A stretch of 64,000 nucleotides of DNA from Ashinkailepas kermadecensis. Its lineage: Eukaryota > Arthropoda > Thecostraca > Neolepadidae. The translations under genes were made by a program, and so were the position numbers. The notes below the pieces were generated by a model. That model was not told the origin of the DNA. It did not search any database and worked only from the letters and a program-made list of their open reading frames with translations. The DNA is taken from contig JAOTOM010005146.1 of assembly GCA_034440615.1 (NCBI GenBank), positions 79,501 through 143,500 of the forward strand, given 5' to 3'. How positions within the stretch are numbered: position 1 is the first letter of the stretch; each line of letters starts with the position of its first letter. Positions 23,897 to 35,729 of this stretch are shown here, one piece after another.

Positions 23897-24100
23897 CCCC
23901 GCGGTAGCTCAGTTGGTAGAGCGTCGGACTCTCGATAGCAAGATTGTGGGTTCGAATCTCACAACCGACGGCATTTACCGAGTCTACCCGCGACCAATCG
24001 GCGTGAGAGGTTGGCGACGCTATATAACCTAGCGGTTGAATGCGTCGTAAAAGAACCAAAGTGCTCTCCCAGCACAGCGTGTCCGGCGTAAACAGAACAG
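23897..24100 (+). mobile_element. tRNA-derived SINE, copy 1
   Basis: The head carries a polymerase III A box (TAGCTCAGTTGG at 23,904) and B box (GGTTCGAATC at 23,950) with a D-arm and T-arm that fold. The anticodon stem does not pair, so this is a SINE head and not a working tRNA gene. The body follows (CGCGACCAATCGGCGTGAGA at 23,990) and ends in a hairpin with CGACGC and GCGTCG arms followed by TAAAA. The body recurs at 49,253-49,331 and, reversed, at 51,862-52,017. Confidence 0.85.
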
Positions 24101-24642
24101 ACCCACGGGCAGGCCTGCAGGCGGCTTTGGAGGCCAATGGAGAGGCGGCCGGGCACGTCCCGGACACCTGCGACACGTGGTGAAGGGGGAGTGGACCAGC
24201 CCGCGGCGGAAGCGGGAGCAGCAGCCGAACCTTCTGGAATATTCGCAAAGAAAATGGAAGAGAGACAGAGAAAGTACCCAAAGCCGGAGGCGATGAAGGG
24301 AGAGTAAAACTCATGGGCGCGCCACGGTGGAGGGGAGAACAGGACGGAACGGAGAGAGACGCAGGGGAGGCAGACGCGCGGCGGTGGACGCCGGACCGGC
24401 GCACTCAGGGAAATCGGTGGCAAGATGGCTGAGTTTTCGGATGGAGGAGAAGCTCTCAGCCGAGGCCACCTGCCATCCACCATCGCCATGTGAGTGATGC
24501 TCGGCGTCATGCAGCCTCACCCTCCACCACCACCGTCCCAGCGTCACCAACCCCACCGGCGCTGGCGTCTTCCGTGTGTGAGGGGGATGTGATGTGTGTG
24601 TGTTGGTGGCAAATTGTGCGTGTGTGTAAATAGAAATAGTTG

Positions 24643-25588
24643 GGGTCTGTTCCCGTGGCTCCACTAACCTCCACAAACCTCCACTGGTCGTTCCCGTCGC
24701 AAATCCAGTGGAGATTTTTCCTCCACCAACCTCCACCAGTGGAGCAAAAGCTCCACCAGCCCAGAAGCAGGGTCCAATTGTGATTTTTCAGTTGAGCTCA
24801 ATTACGGCGCACTTGCGCCATATATTTCCGCGTAAACAACGTCCTCCATCATATGAATCTCATATCCATGCATCGACTGAATACCAGGATCATCCTTCGC
24901 AAAGGAAATATGAAATTACTACTACAACTATGAACAATAATCGAAGTAACAGATGCAGACCACAAACATGTTTTTTAGGCCTTTAATCTACGTCATTCGC
25001 CCTAGGGGAAGATGTTACTTTACCGGCCGGATCCGCCGCAATTCCCGTGCCCAGAAGTATCGCCGTTCTCCTGGCGCCGACTACTCGAGCCCGATCGACG
25101 AGGTCGGGCAAGTTGAGATGAGGAAAAGTCAGCATCGGGTAGAGAGCGCCTCGGGGCCGAGGGAGCCCGGTGGGTCCAGACACTAGATTATATGCTGTAC
25201 GTTAAGAAGGCAGGCCAAACCGTAAAACAGGGGGAGACGATGCTCGACCGAGAGGAAAGTGAGATTGCCTGGTTAATCTCATAGGCGAAAAGGACGTGTG
25301 CTCCCGCAGTCTCTGAGGACACATACATAGCCAGAAATAAAGACAAATTTGGAACTTTGTAAAACAAGGCATACTATGTACATTGTGCGATCATCTGGAC
25401 AAACATTTGAAAGGCAATTTGGCCAATTTATGATACATGCGCCAAATGCTTCCTTTTTGTCGCGGAATTCACACCGCTGTCAGCTGATTTCTCCACCAAG
25501 CTCCACTGGTCGTTCCCGTGGGCCAGTCTCAACCACCCTCAACTAGCCTCCACTGAGTTCCTTCTGGTGGAGCCACGGGAACAGACCC
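24643..25588. mobile_element. 946-bp element with 22-bp inverted ends
   Basis: The left end GGGTCTGTTCCCGTGGCTCC is matched exactly in reverse at the right. TTG occurs on both sides (24,640-24,642 and 25,589-25,591), a possible 3-bp target duplication as in PIF/Harbinger elements, which usually prefer TWA. CTCCACC-type blocks are repeated near both ends. Frames inside are short and show no transposase motif. Confidence 0.6.
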
Positions 25589-25619
25589 TTGGTGTCCCAG
25601 GTGTATTTCAATGTCTTTC

Positions 25620-27600
25620 CTTTCTTTTCTATTTTAGCGTAGGAATAAATGGAAATGTGGATGTTGTTTCATATGACTAGAGTTGGAGTCCCCTGGACTC
25701 CAAATACATACCTGGATGAGATTTCACCTCTCTAACCTGACCTATGTAAAAATTGGCTAAGCTCGCTTCCTGATTCAATACTGAATAATTAAATGTAATA
25801 CACTTTCTCAGTCTGTCTCTTGATTTCAGTATAAATATATTTATGTTTATATCAGTGCTTTGATCGCACTATTGGGCGACCACTCGACGCCAGTCTATCT
25901 GTCCGCCCTTGGCACGGTCCCGATCTCGATCTCGGTCTCTGTCCAAATACTTGTCGATCTCGGTCAATTAGTCTGACTCTGGCTCTTTTCACCGGGGTGC
26001 ATTTGCGGCGGATCAGGGACGGCCGCGAGAGGAACTTGATGGCATCCGCAGGAAAGTGCACACATCTAGCGAGAGAGACAGTCTGCCAGCTGCCCTCATA
26101 TGGGCGATATGTCCTCGGGCGTCGACCGTGAGGGGCATTTGACCCTCCCTTCCTAAAGGGGGGGGGGGGGCACGACGAAAGGGCGCAATGACGAAACTCT
26201 CCTGATTGTTACTCATGGGCGCTATTCAAGTGGTAACTGCTAACTGGGCTCAGGTATCTCTTGACCGCAAAATCCCGCTGGCCTTTGTGACCCAAGGGCG
26301 CAGATGAGGGGGCGAGCATGGTATGCATGTAGGAGGGCCCGTTAGAGGGGGCCCCACATTGCGTTCGCCGGAAGTTCGGCGCCGGACAACAGGATATATA
26401 GGCAAAACACTGCCGGGTAATGTGTCCGCCCCCGTTCGCTGTACGTGGGCACGGATGGTACAGAGGATGGGGGATGCACGGACTGGTTTTGCATGCCGTA
26501 AGTCCCGGGGCTGAAAGGGTAGGGCCGGCTAGGGTATAACGACGACCAGGGGACGTACCCAACGTGGTAGGGATCCGTGCCCACCTGTGGGATACGTGAC
26601 GCTGGTCGCACGTCTTCAACGTGTAAGGCCAGGCATGGCGTCGATTGGGTAAGGTTAGGTAAGTTGGCCATTGATACCTGAGTTCAGTTATAAGACAGCA
26701 CAGAAGCCCAGGAAAAGTTTCACCACCCAGTGTTGCAAAGCCTTAAGGCAGTAACGTCAATATATACAAAGTATGCAATCAGGAGAGTCGCGTCAGCCGT
26801 TTACAAGTAGGCCTCGGAGCGGGTAATTAATATGCATTCGGGACTAACCAAGTCCCCAGTGAAAGGGAGTACGACTCGCTAAATGCTTGCGTAACACTGG
26901 AGGGGAAAATTGTGGGCGAACTCGTTTTCGTATTATTAGGGACCGAATGATCGTGGGGAATGAAAGGAGCGAGTGACTGTTGCATACATGTTTAAAGGGG
27001 TAGTTTTAAGGACCAGTGGAATTGGTTCGATTTCAACGCAAATATTCAGCTGTCAGAAACCACACTGCCAAAATTGTACTGGATGTTACCCGGGCCCTGC
27101 TTGCATCTGGCTGCCCCGAGAACGTCGATGCTGTGTGTGTGCGGGGGGGGTGAGTGGATGGTGGATGTGTTGTTGTCTGGGGTACACGGGTGGGTCCTGT
27201 AAATGGACGAGTGCCGGCGGCGGTGGCAGTACCCGAGTCGTGTACCTCTATCATGGCCATCCATCAGTGTCACGTCACACCCGAAGCCCACAACCCCTCC
27301 TCGCTACATGACCAGCCGGGCGCACTCACGGGCGTATGTGGTGTGGATAGGAGCCTGGCCTCGCTATATAAATTCGTGTAGTGGTGGCGACGGGCCGCGG
27401 CAAGGTTGGCAGGATGTCGGAGCGGTTGCAGAAGCGGTGGGCGAGGGGACACACGGCACAAACCATCCAGCCGCCCGCTGGCGGCGGCCGGCCGCAGTCG
27501 CCAGAAAAACGACCCACCCACCCGGCAGTGCCGCCAATGCTCCCAGAGCCCGCTCCGACACCGCCCAGCCCGACGTGGCCCGGACCCCCCTACACATGCA
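25620..27600. other. no gene recognised
   Basis: Several frames are open for 100-180 codons on both strands, but they overlap in antisense and show no conserved domain. This is expected in GC-rich sequence. A G run lies at ~26,159. Confidence 0.4.
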
Positions 27601-27609
27601 CGGGTACGG

Positions 27610-28370
27610 CTGGGAACATAGGCGCACCGGAGGGGGGGGGGGGGCCCAGGGGGCCCGGGCCCCCCATGAGACCAAAGTGCCCTTTTGGCCAAAAGTGCCC
27701 TTTTGACCGAAAAGTGCCCTCTTGGCCGGAATGTCCCAAATTTAGCCCGAAAATCACATGCCTTATGTGCTCCGCCTGTGCCAAAGGTGCCCTTTCGGCC
27801 CAAAACTGCCCTTTTGGCCTAAAAATGACATTCCCCTGTGCCCTTTCCTGTCCTATGCCTGTCCCAATTAGGCGCCCTTTTGATCTAAAAGTGCCCTGTG
27901 CCCTGCCCTGTACCCTGCCCTGTGCCTTGTGCTGTACCGTGAACTCTGCCCTGCCCTGTGTCCTGCCCTATGCCCTGTCCTATGCCCTGCCCTGTGCCCT
28001 GAAGCTTTCGTCGCTATTTTTATTGTGTTACATGTTTGTGTACATGTCACCTGCCTTCAGGACCATCGCCTTCGTGTCAGCTGTTATCATCCTTTCCAGA
28101 AATCCACATCCTGCGTACTTTTACATCAAAGGTAAGCGGGCAACCTTCATCTCACGACATAATACATGCAGGCTGCATGGTTTTGGAAATATTATTGTAA
28201 ATGCAAGGGTTCGGTGCTATAACATATAACGTGTCCCATGGAAAATTCACGCCCCCCCGGTCAGCAAACCTTCCAGTGTGCCCCGGGCCGCAAAGTGCCC
28301 TTTTGGAGCCGGCCAAGTGCCCTTTTCGGTCCGCCCCCCCCCCCATGGAAAAATCCTGGGTGCGCGCCTG
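27610..28370. repeat. G-tract-ended element with GTGCCCTTTTGGCC minisatellite
   Basis: The left side has GGCGCACCGG followed by a G run and several AAAGTGCCCTTTTGGCC units. The right side, read in reverse, has GCGCGCACCCAGG, a G run and the same units. The middle carries a second tandem repeat of CCCTGTGCCCTG type (27,890-28,005). It is probably one short inverted-ended element; no target duplication was found. Confidence 0.5.
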
Positions 28371-28379
28371 GCTGGGAAG

Positions 28380-29385
28380 GTATTGTAAACTTTTCAGACG
28401 AATCGGAAGATATTTGTTAGTGCGTTTCCGAATGAGTTGCTAAATGGGACGCTAGTGGTACCTGATGGAATGGGTCACCGATATAGGTCAGGCCACGCAG
28501 TGTGCTGTTTCTTGTGTCGATTGTGCATGTATCGGTGTTAAGATGTTCTACATTTGGTGCTTCGTTTGCCCAACATACGGTACCCCCTTTAACCACTTTA
28601 ATTTTCTGAATTTCATCAATCCTGACCTGAGGTCAAACGTTGACCTTGAAGGTCACGTGCTCGGATCTGCAGCTTTCTTGCTCGGTAGATTGTTCGACGC
28701 CAATATCCATCCGATAAATGTATTCCAAAAGATGTTATTCGTTACCCCGTAATTTTCCTATGGGGCGTAATGTTAAATTATTCGTTGACCTGAGGTCAAA
28801 TGGTGACCTTGATTCACCAGGTGACTTGGTGTGCTGCATGCCGCCTTGATAGCGGTCGCACAAGCGTTTGAATCATTCCAATAAGTTAATTATCTGGCAA
28901 ATTATGCGGTACCCCAGATTTGGCCTCGTTGACCTTTTGGCCTCTGTGGGTGAAAGGGTTCGTCACAGCAAAAAGTCGTGTCGTAGTGCAGGTACGGGTG
29001 CGGCTGCGGAGGTTGTGTCAAATTTTCAGACGTGTCGGAGAATATTGGTGAATACGTTTCTGAATGCGTTGCTGAATGGGACTTTAGTACTACCTGATGA
29101 AGTGTGTCACCGATAGAGGTCAGGCCACACAGTGTGCTGTCTCTTGTGTCGATTGTGCATGTATCAGTGTGAAGATAGTCTACATTTAGTGCTTCGTTTG
29201 GCCAACATACGGTACCCCAGTATACAACATACGGCACGGACCACTTTAATTTTCTGAATTTCATCAATCCTGACCTGAAGTCAAACGTTAACCTTGAAGG
29301 TCACATACACGGATGTGCTGCTTCATTGCTCGGTGGGAGATTATTCGACGCCAATATGCATCCGATAAATGTAATGAAATGCAAT
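28380..29385 (+). repeat. ~630-bp unit in ~1.6 tandem copies
   Basis: The block starting with TTTTCAGACGAATCGG near 28,395 is repeated at ~29,025. The block ending in CAACATACGGTACCCC occurs near 28,585 and 29,216. A third partial copy is at 23,400-23,810. No coding content. Confidence 0.7.
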
Positions 29386-29389
29386 GAAT

Positions 29390-29711
29390 GTAATGAAGCT
29401 GTATTTTCAGGGGCCCCGGTCCCATCTTTTGGAGCCCAACTGTCGTCTTTAGGGGCACTTGAACGATTTTTGAGCCCAATGTGATTTTGGGTGGCCCCAG
29501 CGTCATTTTCAGGGGCCCTACGCGACTTTTTGGGCTCCTAATATGATCTTTACGGGCACCGGTGCGATTTTTGGGAACCCCGGTGGGATTTCTAGGGAGC
29601 CTGGCGCATTTTTTCCGAAGCCCAGCGCATTTTTTTGGGGGCGGCCCACAACCTCTCAGGGGGTGGGGGAAACTTCCCCATGCCCCCCCCCCCTTCGGTA
29701 CGCCACTGGCT
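29390..29711. repeat. degenerate ~30-bp minisatellite with G-tract end
   Basis: Units of the form GGGGCCCC-GTGCGATTTTT repeat with much variation. The right end, in reverse, is CAGTGGCGTACCGAAGGGGG, matching the left end of the repeat at 22,981. Confidence 0.55.
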
Positions 29712-30245
29712 CTTGTACACACATATACAACATTCTGGGTCCCGAACAAGACTCACTGATCGAAGCTGATTGAGTTACATAGTATATACATGAAACAAAG
29801 GTAGAGCAATAAGGAAAAATCAATGTTATCTTCGTTTCAAGCCACTGATCAAGGGCGTTGCTTGGTATACTTTTGAGGGGTCATTTACCCGCTCAGTGTT
29901 GGCTTTGCCCCAGCCCTAATAATCGCAACTTTTGACATGGGAACCTATGGAGTGTGCCCCATAATCAATTTGAGCCCGCCTATTGCCCTATGCATTGTCC
30001 CCCACCCCCACCCCACCAAAAAAAATCAACGCCACTGCGACTCCATAAACTTAATGACACGAACTTCTTTCTCTCTCCCTCTGAATGACAGCCAAGCCAA
30101 TACATGATTTGCTTCCCTATCGATTTTGTAAAACGTCACCTGTGATACAGGCAATCATGGCTGGAGATCACGGGTGGGTCGGGGGTTTGGACCACTTGGC
30201 TTGGTACACTGCTAATGTTATTTCCCCTATTCAATCTGAAAGCAG

Positions 30246-30341
30246 GTCTTGAAAGTGTGGACTTGGATCCCCTGGCGTCGAGAGAGATCTCCAGCTCTGC
30301 AGGCAATGCAGATTCATCTAAACATGTGTACCTAAGAGAAG
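30246..30341 (+). CDS. possible upstream exon of the unknown gene
   Basis: A good 3' splice signal (TGCTAAT branch-like site, then TTATTTCCCC, ending AAAGCAG) precedes a frame reading Leu-Glu-Ser-Val-Asp-Leu-Asp-Pro-Leu-Ala-Ser. A donor-like GAAG|GTGCGC follows at 30,342. The ends would give phase 1, which the next exon can accept. Without the donor the frame would stop ~20 bp later. I cannot confirm the link to the next exon. Confidence 0.35.
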
Positions 30342-30422
30342 GTGCGCCTGAGGGAATAATGGAACAATGAAGGGATCATTCGAAGCTTAGCGCGTGCTTC
30401 GATCATTTTATCTGAATTAATC

Positions 30423-33400
30423 ATGGATGTGATGATGCTCTCTGCAATAGCATATGCATTCTGCGTTTATAGTTTTGTCGACGTATACTTAGATCTTGTA
30501 ATTTACATTTTAACATTTGCATTTATTGATGAACATCATGATGTACGAGGAGCATGTGGTGCGATGAGCATGAGAGGGCATTCGGATAAATCAAGTCCGG
30601 ACGAAGATGACCACCAAGAAAACATAGCTTTGAAGAAGAAGAAAAGGTTATATACACCAAGAGCACGAACAAGGCGTATCATTACCGCCGGGCCCTCGCA
30701 AGACTTCGAGTTCCCAACAGCCGAATCCGATCTACTGGACTTCAGAAATCGTGTCTCGCCAACATTACTCCGCAATGAAGTGGAGCCGATTCCGCTAAAT
30801 CAACAAACAGCCACTTCCGATTATGACGCATCATGTGAATCTTTGGACATAAGAACTTCAGAATTAGACTCAAGAGAAATCACCGAACCAGAAGCAACGG
30901 TGACGTCAACAGCTAACCTGCGATGTCAGGAGAGCATCGCAAACGACGACCCTCAAGAGGGTCTTCCTCCATCGGTAAATGCCCACCTTTCATTCGACGC
31001 AGGATATTTAGCGTCGTCCGACTCAATGTCTACTTCCGACTTCCGTGCCGTCGCAGCCAGGTACACACAAGACCCGGATGTGTCGCAATGGAACCACAAT
31101 AGGAATCCCGAGATTCGCATACACCAAAATATCATATATGATCATCCTTTCACGTCAGCATTCGTACGCAGCATAGCCAGCCATGCCGCTCTGACGTCCG
31201 AAGAACCGGCTGCCGGGGCCGTCATCTCGCCAGAGCATATTAGACTGTGCTACAGAGAGGTCGGCCAGACCAGCTCTGGAGGCAGTGTAATGGACAGTTC
31301 GGTATCTGCAAATCCGGAACCAGACACCGGAGCGGTGCCGCGCACAGACAGTCAAAGCGACGCAAGTGTCAACCATGCAGACCCACCATACGACGAGGCC
31401 TTCGAGGACATGCTCATGGAGCGCGTTCAGAACCGGATTCGTGAGCTTGGGGGCATCGGCGAGTACGACCAGTCAGCTAGCCTCACGCCTGCTAGCCGTG
31501 AGATCAAACAACGCTTCTGGCTGCTGCAGGACCATAGTGACGAAGACGAGCGCTCTTTCAAGCCGTCCAGCGGAAAAGATGGCGAGCGAGGCCGGCGAAA
31601 ACGACGGCAAATGCCCGAATGGATGCTGACTGATGTGCCGTCCAATGAAACTCTACATGCGGATGCTGGAGCGCCCCCGTCCCCAATGTCGTCACTCACT
31701 ATGGTGGAGCGGCTCGCCGGTCTGCATCCCGCCAGACACTCACGCTCGCCAGACTCGGAGAGCGAGGTATCGGCGCTGCGCGACATCCGCGCCGAGGGCG
31801 GAGACCAGTTCGTAGAGGCGGTGTTGTGGCGCCTGCAAGAGAGCCTGCGCGCTGGCAACAACTTTCGCGAGTACCGTGGCTCTGTAGCGCAGGTCGGCAA
31901 CGAGCGGTGCGCAGAACGTCACCACGAGCAGAGCAGCGACGAAGATTCCGACGCAACGAGCAGCAAAGGTAGCATTGGCCGTGTCACCTTCCAACGCAAG
32001 GTGCTGGTGCGTCCGCTCGGCATGGATCCGCTGCTCACCGAGTACCGCAAGCCATATTCCAAAGTGTCCAAGCAGAAGCTATCAGCTGTTAAGGAGTACA
32101 GTCCCGAACCGGACGACCCTGATTACGAAGATTCGCTCAAGGACAAGACTGAGACAACGGATGGGAGTAAAGCAGCTACTTCAAAGCCCGTCCCGACGGC
32201 TCCAGTCGGCACCGCGCCGAAGCTCGTTCCAAAACCACAGCCCGGATGGAAGAAGCTGTTCGTAAGAAATAATGCGCTTCGCCGCGACTTTTGGTTCGCA
32301 CACACTGTTTTGAACATTGAAAGCAGTAGCGCATTTTGCCACATATTCATTAGCCTACAAACAGTAAAGAAACAGGCAGAACTTGCATACCATATGTGGC
32401 TATTACCAAGGGCATAGGACAATCCAAATAAAGCGGGAGGGTAGATAGGAGCTTTTAAACATATTATTTCCATTTGACAACCAGGCATGGGTGGGGAAGT
32501 TCGAGAATTGTGCTGGGGTCCAATACATAGTATTGGACTATGTAATGGGCAGTAATAAGTGCTGCCCATTTCGTTGGTGGGGCCCGTCTCATAGGATCCC
32601 ATGTTGACACCAAGAAGTTGATGGGGCTTCCTTTCTGTTAATTCATTCCTAGATGTGACTCGGTAAATGCAGATCAACCACGAAGGCATCCTGTTTCAGT
32701 GTTGCATTGGTGGAGGTGGTAAACCAGAGGAGCCAATCGCCAAAGGTTCTCCCTCTGCTGCTGCCCCTCCACTAAAGTCTGCGTCCGAGCCACTCCATGT
32801 GGCAGCATCGCCTGAGGTCAAGCGAAAGCGGCGCAGGGTGAAGACACTAGAGGTGCAGGAGTTAGATCCGAACGTCTCGAATGGAGAGCTGGTGTTGCTA
32901 CATATGATGTTTGACGACCAGATGGAGTTGTGCCGACTGAGTGACCCCGAGACTGAAGCGAGCATTGACGATCCCTCGGAATTATCTGACCCAGACTCCG
33001 AGCAAGAGCCGAGTTTCGCCGAATTCCTCAAAGCTTGTGGACTTCCGGATTCCAAAGTCAGCGATTACATGGCCTACCATAGTACACACAGAGGTAAGAT
33101 ACACATCGCGTTCATTTTTTTATTTGCGCTGAAAAACCTAAATGCGCACAAAACATGTCGGTCACTCTACATGTTTTTGAGTACGTGACACGAAGTGGTT
33201 TATAGATATCACTGAAGGTTAATGACAATGGTGAATTTGCTCAAACCATTGCAAATATTACTACTGTATCGCACCTGGGGTAGACAGAATACACTCTTTT
33301 CAACCTAGCACAGCCCCAGGCGCAAACCGTATGCCATTTTCATTCAAAATATTTAACACCATGGTAAAATGCGCCGTCCCGTACGATCGCCTTCCAATTC

Positions 33401-35729
33401 CTTGAAGCTCTTTGCATGGGTGGGGACGAGGTAAAGCACGAGGATGTAAACTGTCCATCGTGGAATATGGGTCCGTATCCCGCAGTGAAGTTCAACTGTG
33501 AGCTAGACATGGGGCGCCAGGGCTGCCTGGGCCGTCCCAGTGCATTGACAGCATGCTAAACTCTCGGCTATAATTATGCCGTTGAACAGTAATTTCCCGA
33601 TTGGGTGATAGGTTCAGGATCAACACAACAGGGCTGGGGTTGTGCTAGCTTGGCGTGTTCCCGTGAAACCACCTCAGCACACATTCCGAATTTTAGTAAA
33701 TGTCTACAGTTTGCAGCGTAATATGATGGAGCGAGCATGGCTGGATCATTCTAATCGTAACGCCCGTATGTTGTCAGCTCTCAGCCGCGGTGACTCGGGA
33801 GGTGGTTGGTGGCGCGCTCATGCGAGCCGGCCACCGAGCGCTAGCACTACAGAAGATGCCACTTGGTGGGATAAGAGCTCACGCGAGCGTCGACAGGATT
33901 ACCGGCGCAAGCGGCACGAACACCGCGAGTACCAGCGCCAGATAGAGACCCAAAGAGACCTGGAGGTGGAGGCGCAGTTGCGTCGCGCGCTGGAGACTCA
34001 GCGCGAGCTTCTACGAGAGCGGGAGGTAAAGCGTGAGCTGGATCGCACCGGCGAAGCAGGCAAAGAGAGAAAAGAGATGCGGTTGGAGGAGGAGGTACTG
34101 GAAAAAGAACTGTTGAAGAGGCTGCTAGGTGAGCTCCAGCACGAGCAAGTCAGGGCCAGAGAGCGGGAGAAGCGACGAACCGTGGCCAAAGTCCTCGAGG
34201 ACGAGTTAATCACGAGGCTGCAATTAGAGTTGGAACGACAGCGGGAGAAGAGTGAAGAACGGAAGGGACAGCGCATTGCACAGAGACTAGGGGAAGATGC
34301 AAACTCTCGGGAGCTGAGTAATCGCATTGACGAACTCAGGATACGCATCGAAGAGAATAAGATTTTGAGAGACCATGAAAGAGACGAAGAACAGCAACGG
34401 CTTCAGCTACTCCAAGAGCTGCTGGTCAAGGAGAGGCGTCGAATGGATATGCACGAATCACTGCGACTAAGAGATCAGGATTTGGAGGCATCAGACAGGA
34501 AGCTCCTGGTTAAATTGGAAGCAAGGTCTGAAGATGAAGAGAACAAAAGCCAGAAAGAATATGACGTGTGTGCGAAGACGTTGCTGATGAAGAACGAGAA
34601 ATACAAATCTATGCGCTCGAAACTCACTGCCGACATTCGCAAGCGAGAGCTGGTAAAGAGAAAGCTCATCTCACTCCAAGATATCGAAAAGACAAACCCA
34701 AGACTGTTCCAGCTTGCCAAAATTATGGAAGGGGTAACTACCGAAAAAGGTTGCGTGACACTGGAGTATTTTGATGGTAATTCAGTGCCTGGAATTTTGA
34801 AAAAAGAAAGCAATCAAGGTGAAAGGACAGCTGAAAAAGATGACATAGACGGCACGGAAGATCTAAGCAATGCAATCAAGACGGAACCGAGTTCCGGTGA
34901 TGACGCAACGCGAGAAACGGACGGTGTGACAAAGACGGTTGATGCAGCTGGCTCCGAGCCCACTCTAACAGGCTCCCCCGATGATGTCTCATTGATAAGG
35001 GACTCAACCGAAAATGTTAATGCTGATAATGACGACCCAGAAGGCGACTCTGGTAGTGCTAAGAACACTATCGACCTAGAAACACTCATCTCGACGGCCC
35101 CCTCGCAACAAAACAACGATTCTAGCTGGGAAGAACATGGCGATGCTGCGCAGACGGAAACCTTTAACAACACCGCCCCTAACAGTGAAGTCCCAGCGGA
35201 AGACGCCGCTGAGCACAGTGACATTGGCGACAAAACTGAAGCTGATGGTACTGGTGAAGCCATGCCAGCGACACCATCAACGGGAACAGCCGATGTTGCT
35301 GAAACTCACCAGACGGCACACACTATCCTTGCGTCGCCTTCAGCCGAGGAAGCTGCGGAAATTTCAGCACTGGAAACGGCAGCTATTGCGTCAACACCAC
35401 CGACCGAGACAGCACCTGAAACCGGCGCATCGGACGGCAACACATCAGCAGACGATGGTGCTCACAATCGCCAATCGAGCGTTCAGGTGGACGACAAAGC
35501 CGACCACCTGCACCAACAGACGGCCGAGAGTTTCTCCGGGACACAGGATACAGCAACTGCGGAGGGACGGCAGGAACAGACGTTACAGGGGGAAAATGTG
35601 GCGGAGGCGGCGGATCAGGATCAGGCACCTTCTGCCGAGCACGAACTAGAAGAGGCAGCACCCACCCACGGCGACGACGCCAGTATCGGTGCTATGTCCG
35701 GCGTAAATGATCTGTTCGAAATTCCATAG
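30423..35729 (+). CDS. unrecognised acidic coiled-coil protein, three joined exons
   Basis: Exons: 30,423 (5' edge uncertain) to 32,261; 32,700-33,093; 33,697-35,729. Donors GTAAGAA (32,262) and GTAAGAT (33,094) and acceptors CTGTTTCAG and GAATTTTAG join them in consistent phase (0, then 1) to about 1,420 residues. The first ~45 codons are hydrophobic and may be intronic; coding quality is clear from the Met at 30,564. Exon 1 is Ser/Asp/Glu-rich and ends in a basic-acidic tail. Exon 2 has a nuclear-localisation-like KRKRRRVK and an acidic Asp-Pro-Ser-Glu stretch. Exon 3 begins with Trp-rich and Ser-rich sequence and then a long Arg/Glu-rich heptad-like coiled coil. It ends in a Thr/Ala/Glu/Asp-rich low-complexity tail with the stop at 35,727. 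I do not recognise the family. A nuclear or cytoskeletal scaffold is possible but not shown. Confidence 0.7.

Noticed and set aside
23897..23975. A functional tRNA gene
   Set aside because: The anticodon stem does not pair, and the sequence continues into a body shared with other dispersed copies, so it is a SINE head.
27381..28229. A 282-codon plus-strand gene
   Set aside because: It runs through G runs and the CCCTGTGCC minisatellite, has antisense frames of similar length and no conserved motif.
22981..29711. One 6.7-kb transposon bounded by the inverted CAGTG-type ends
   Set aside because: No target duplication is present, and the repeats just inside each end lie in the same orientation, so the ends more likely belong to separate copies.
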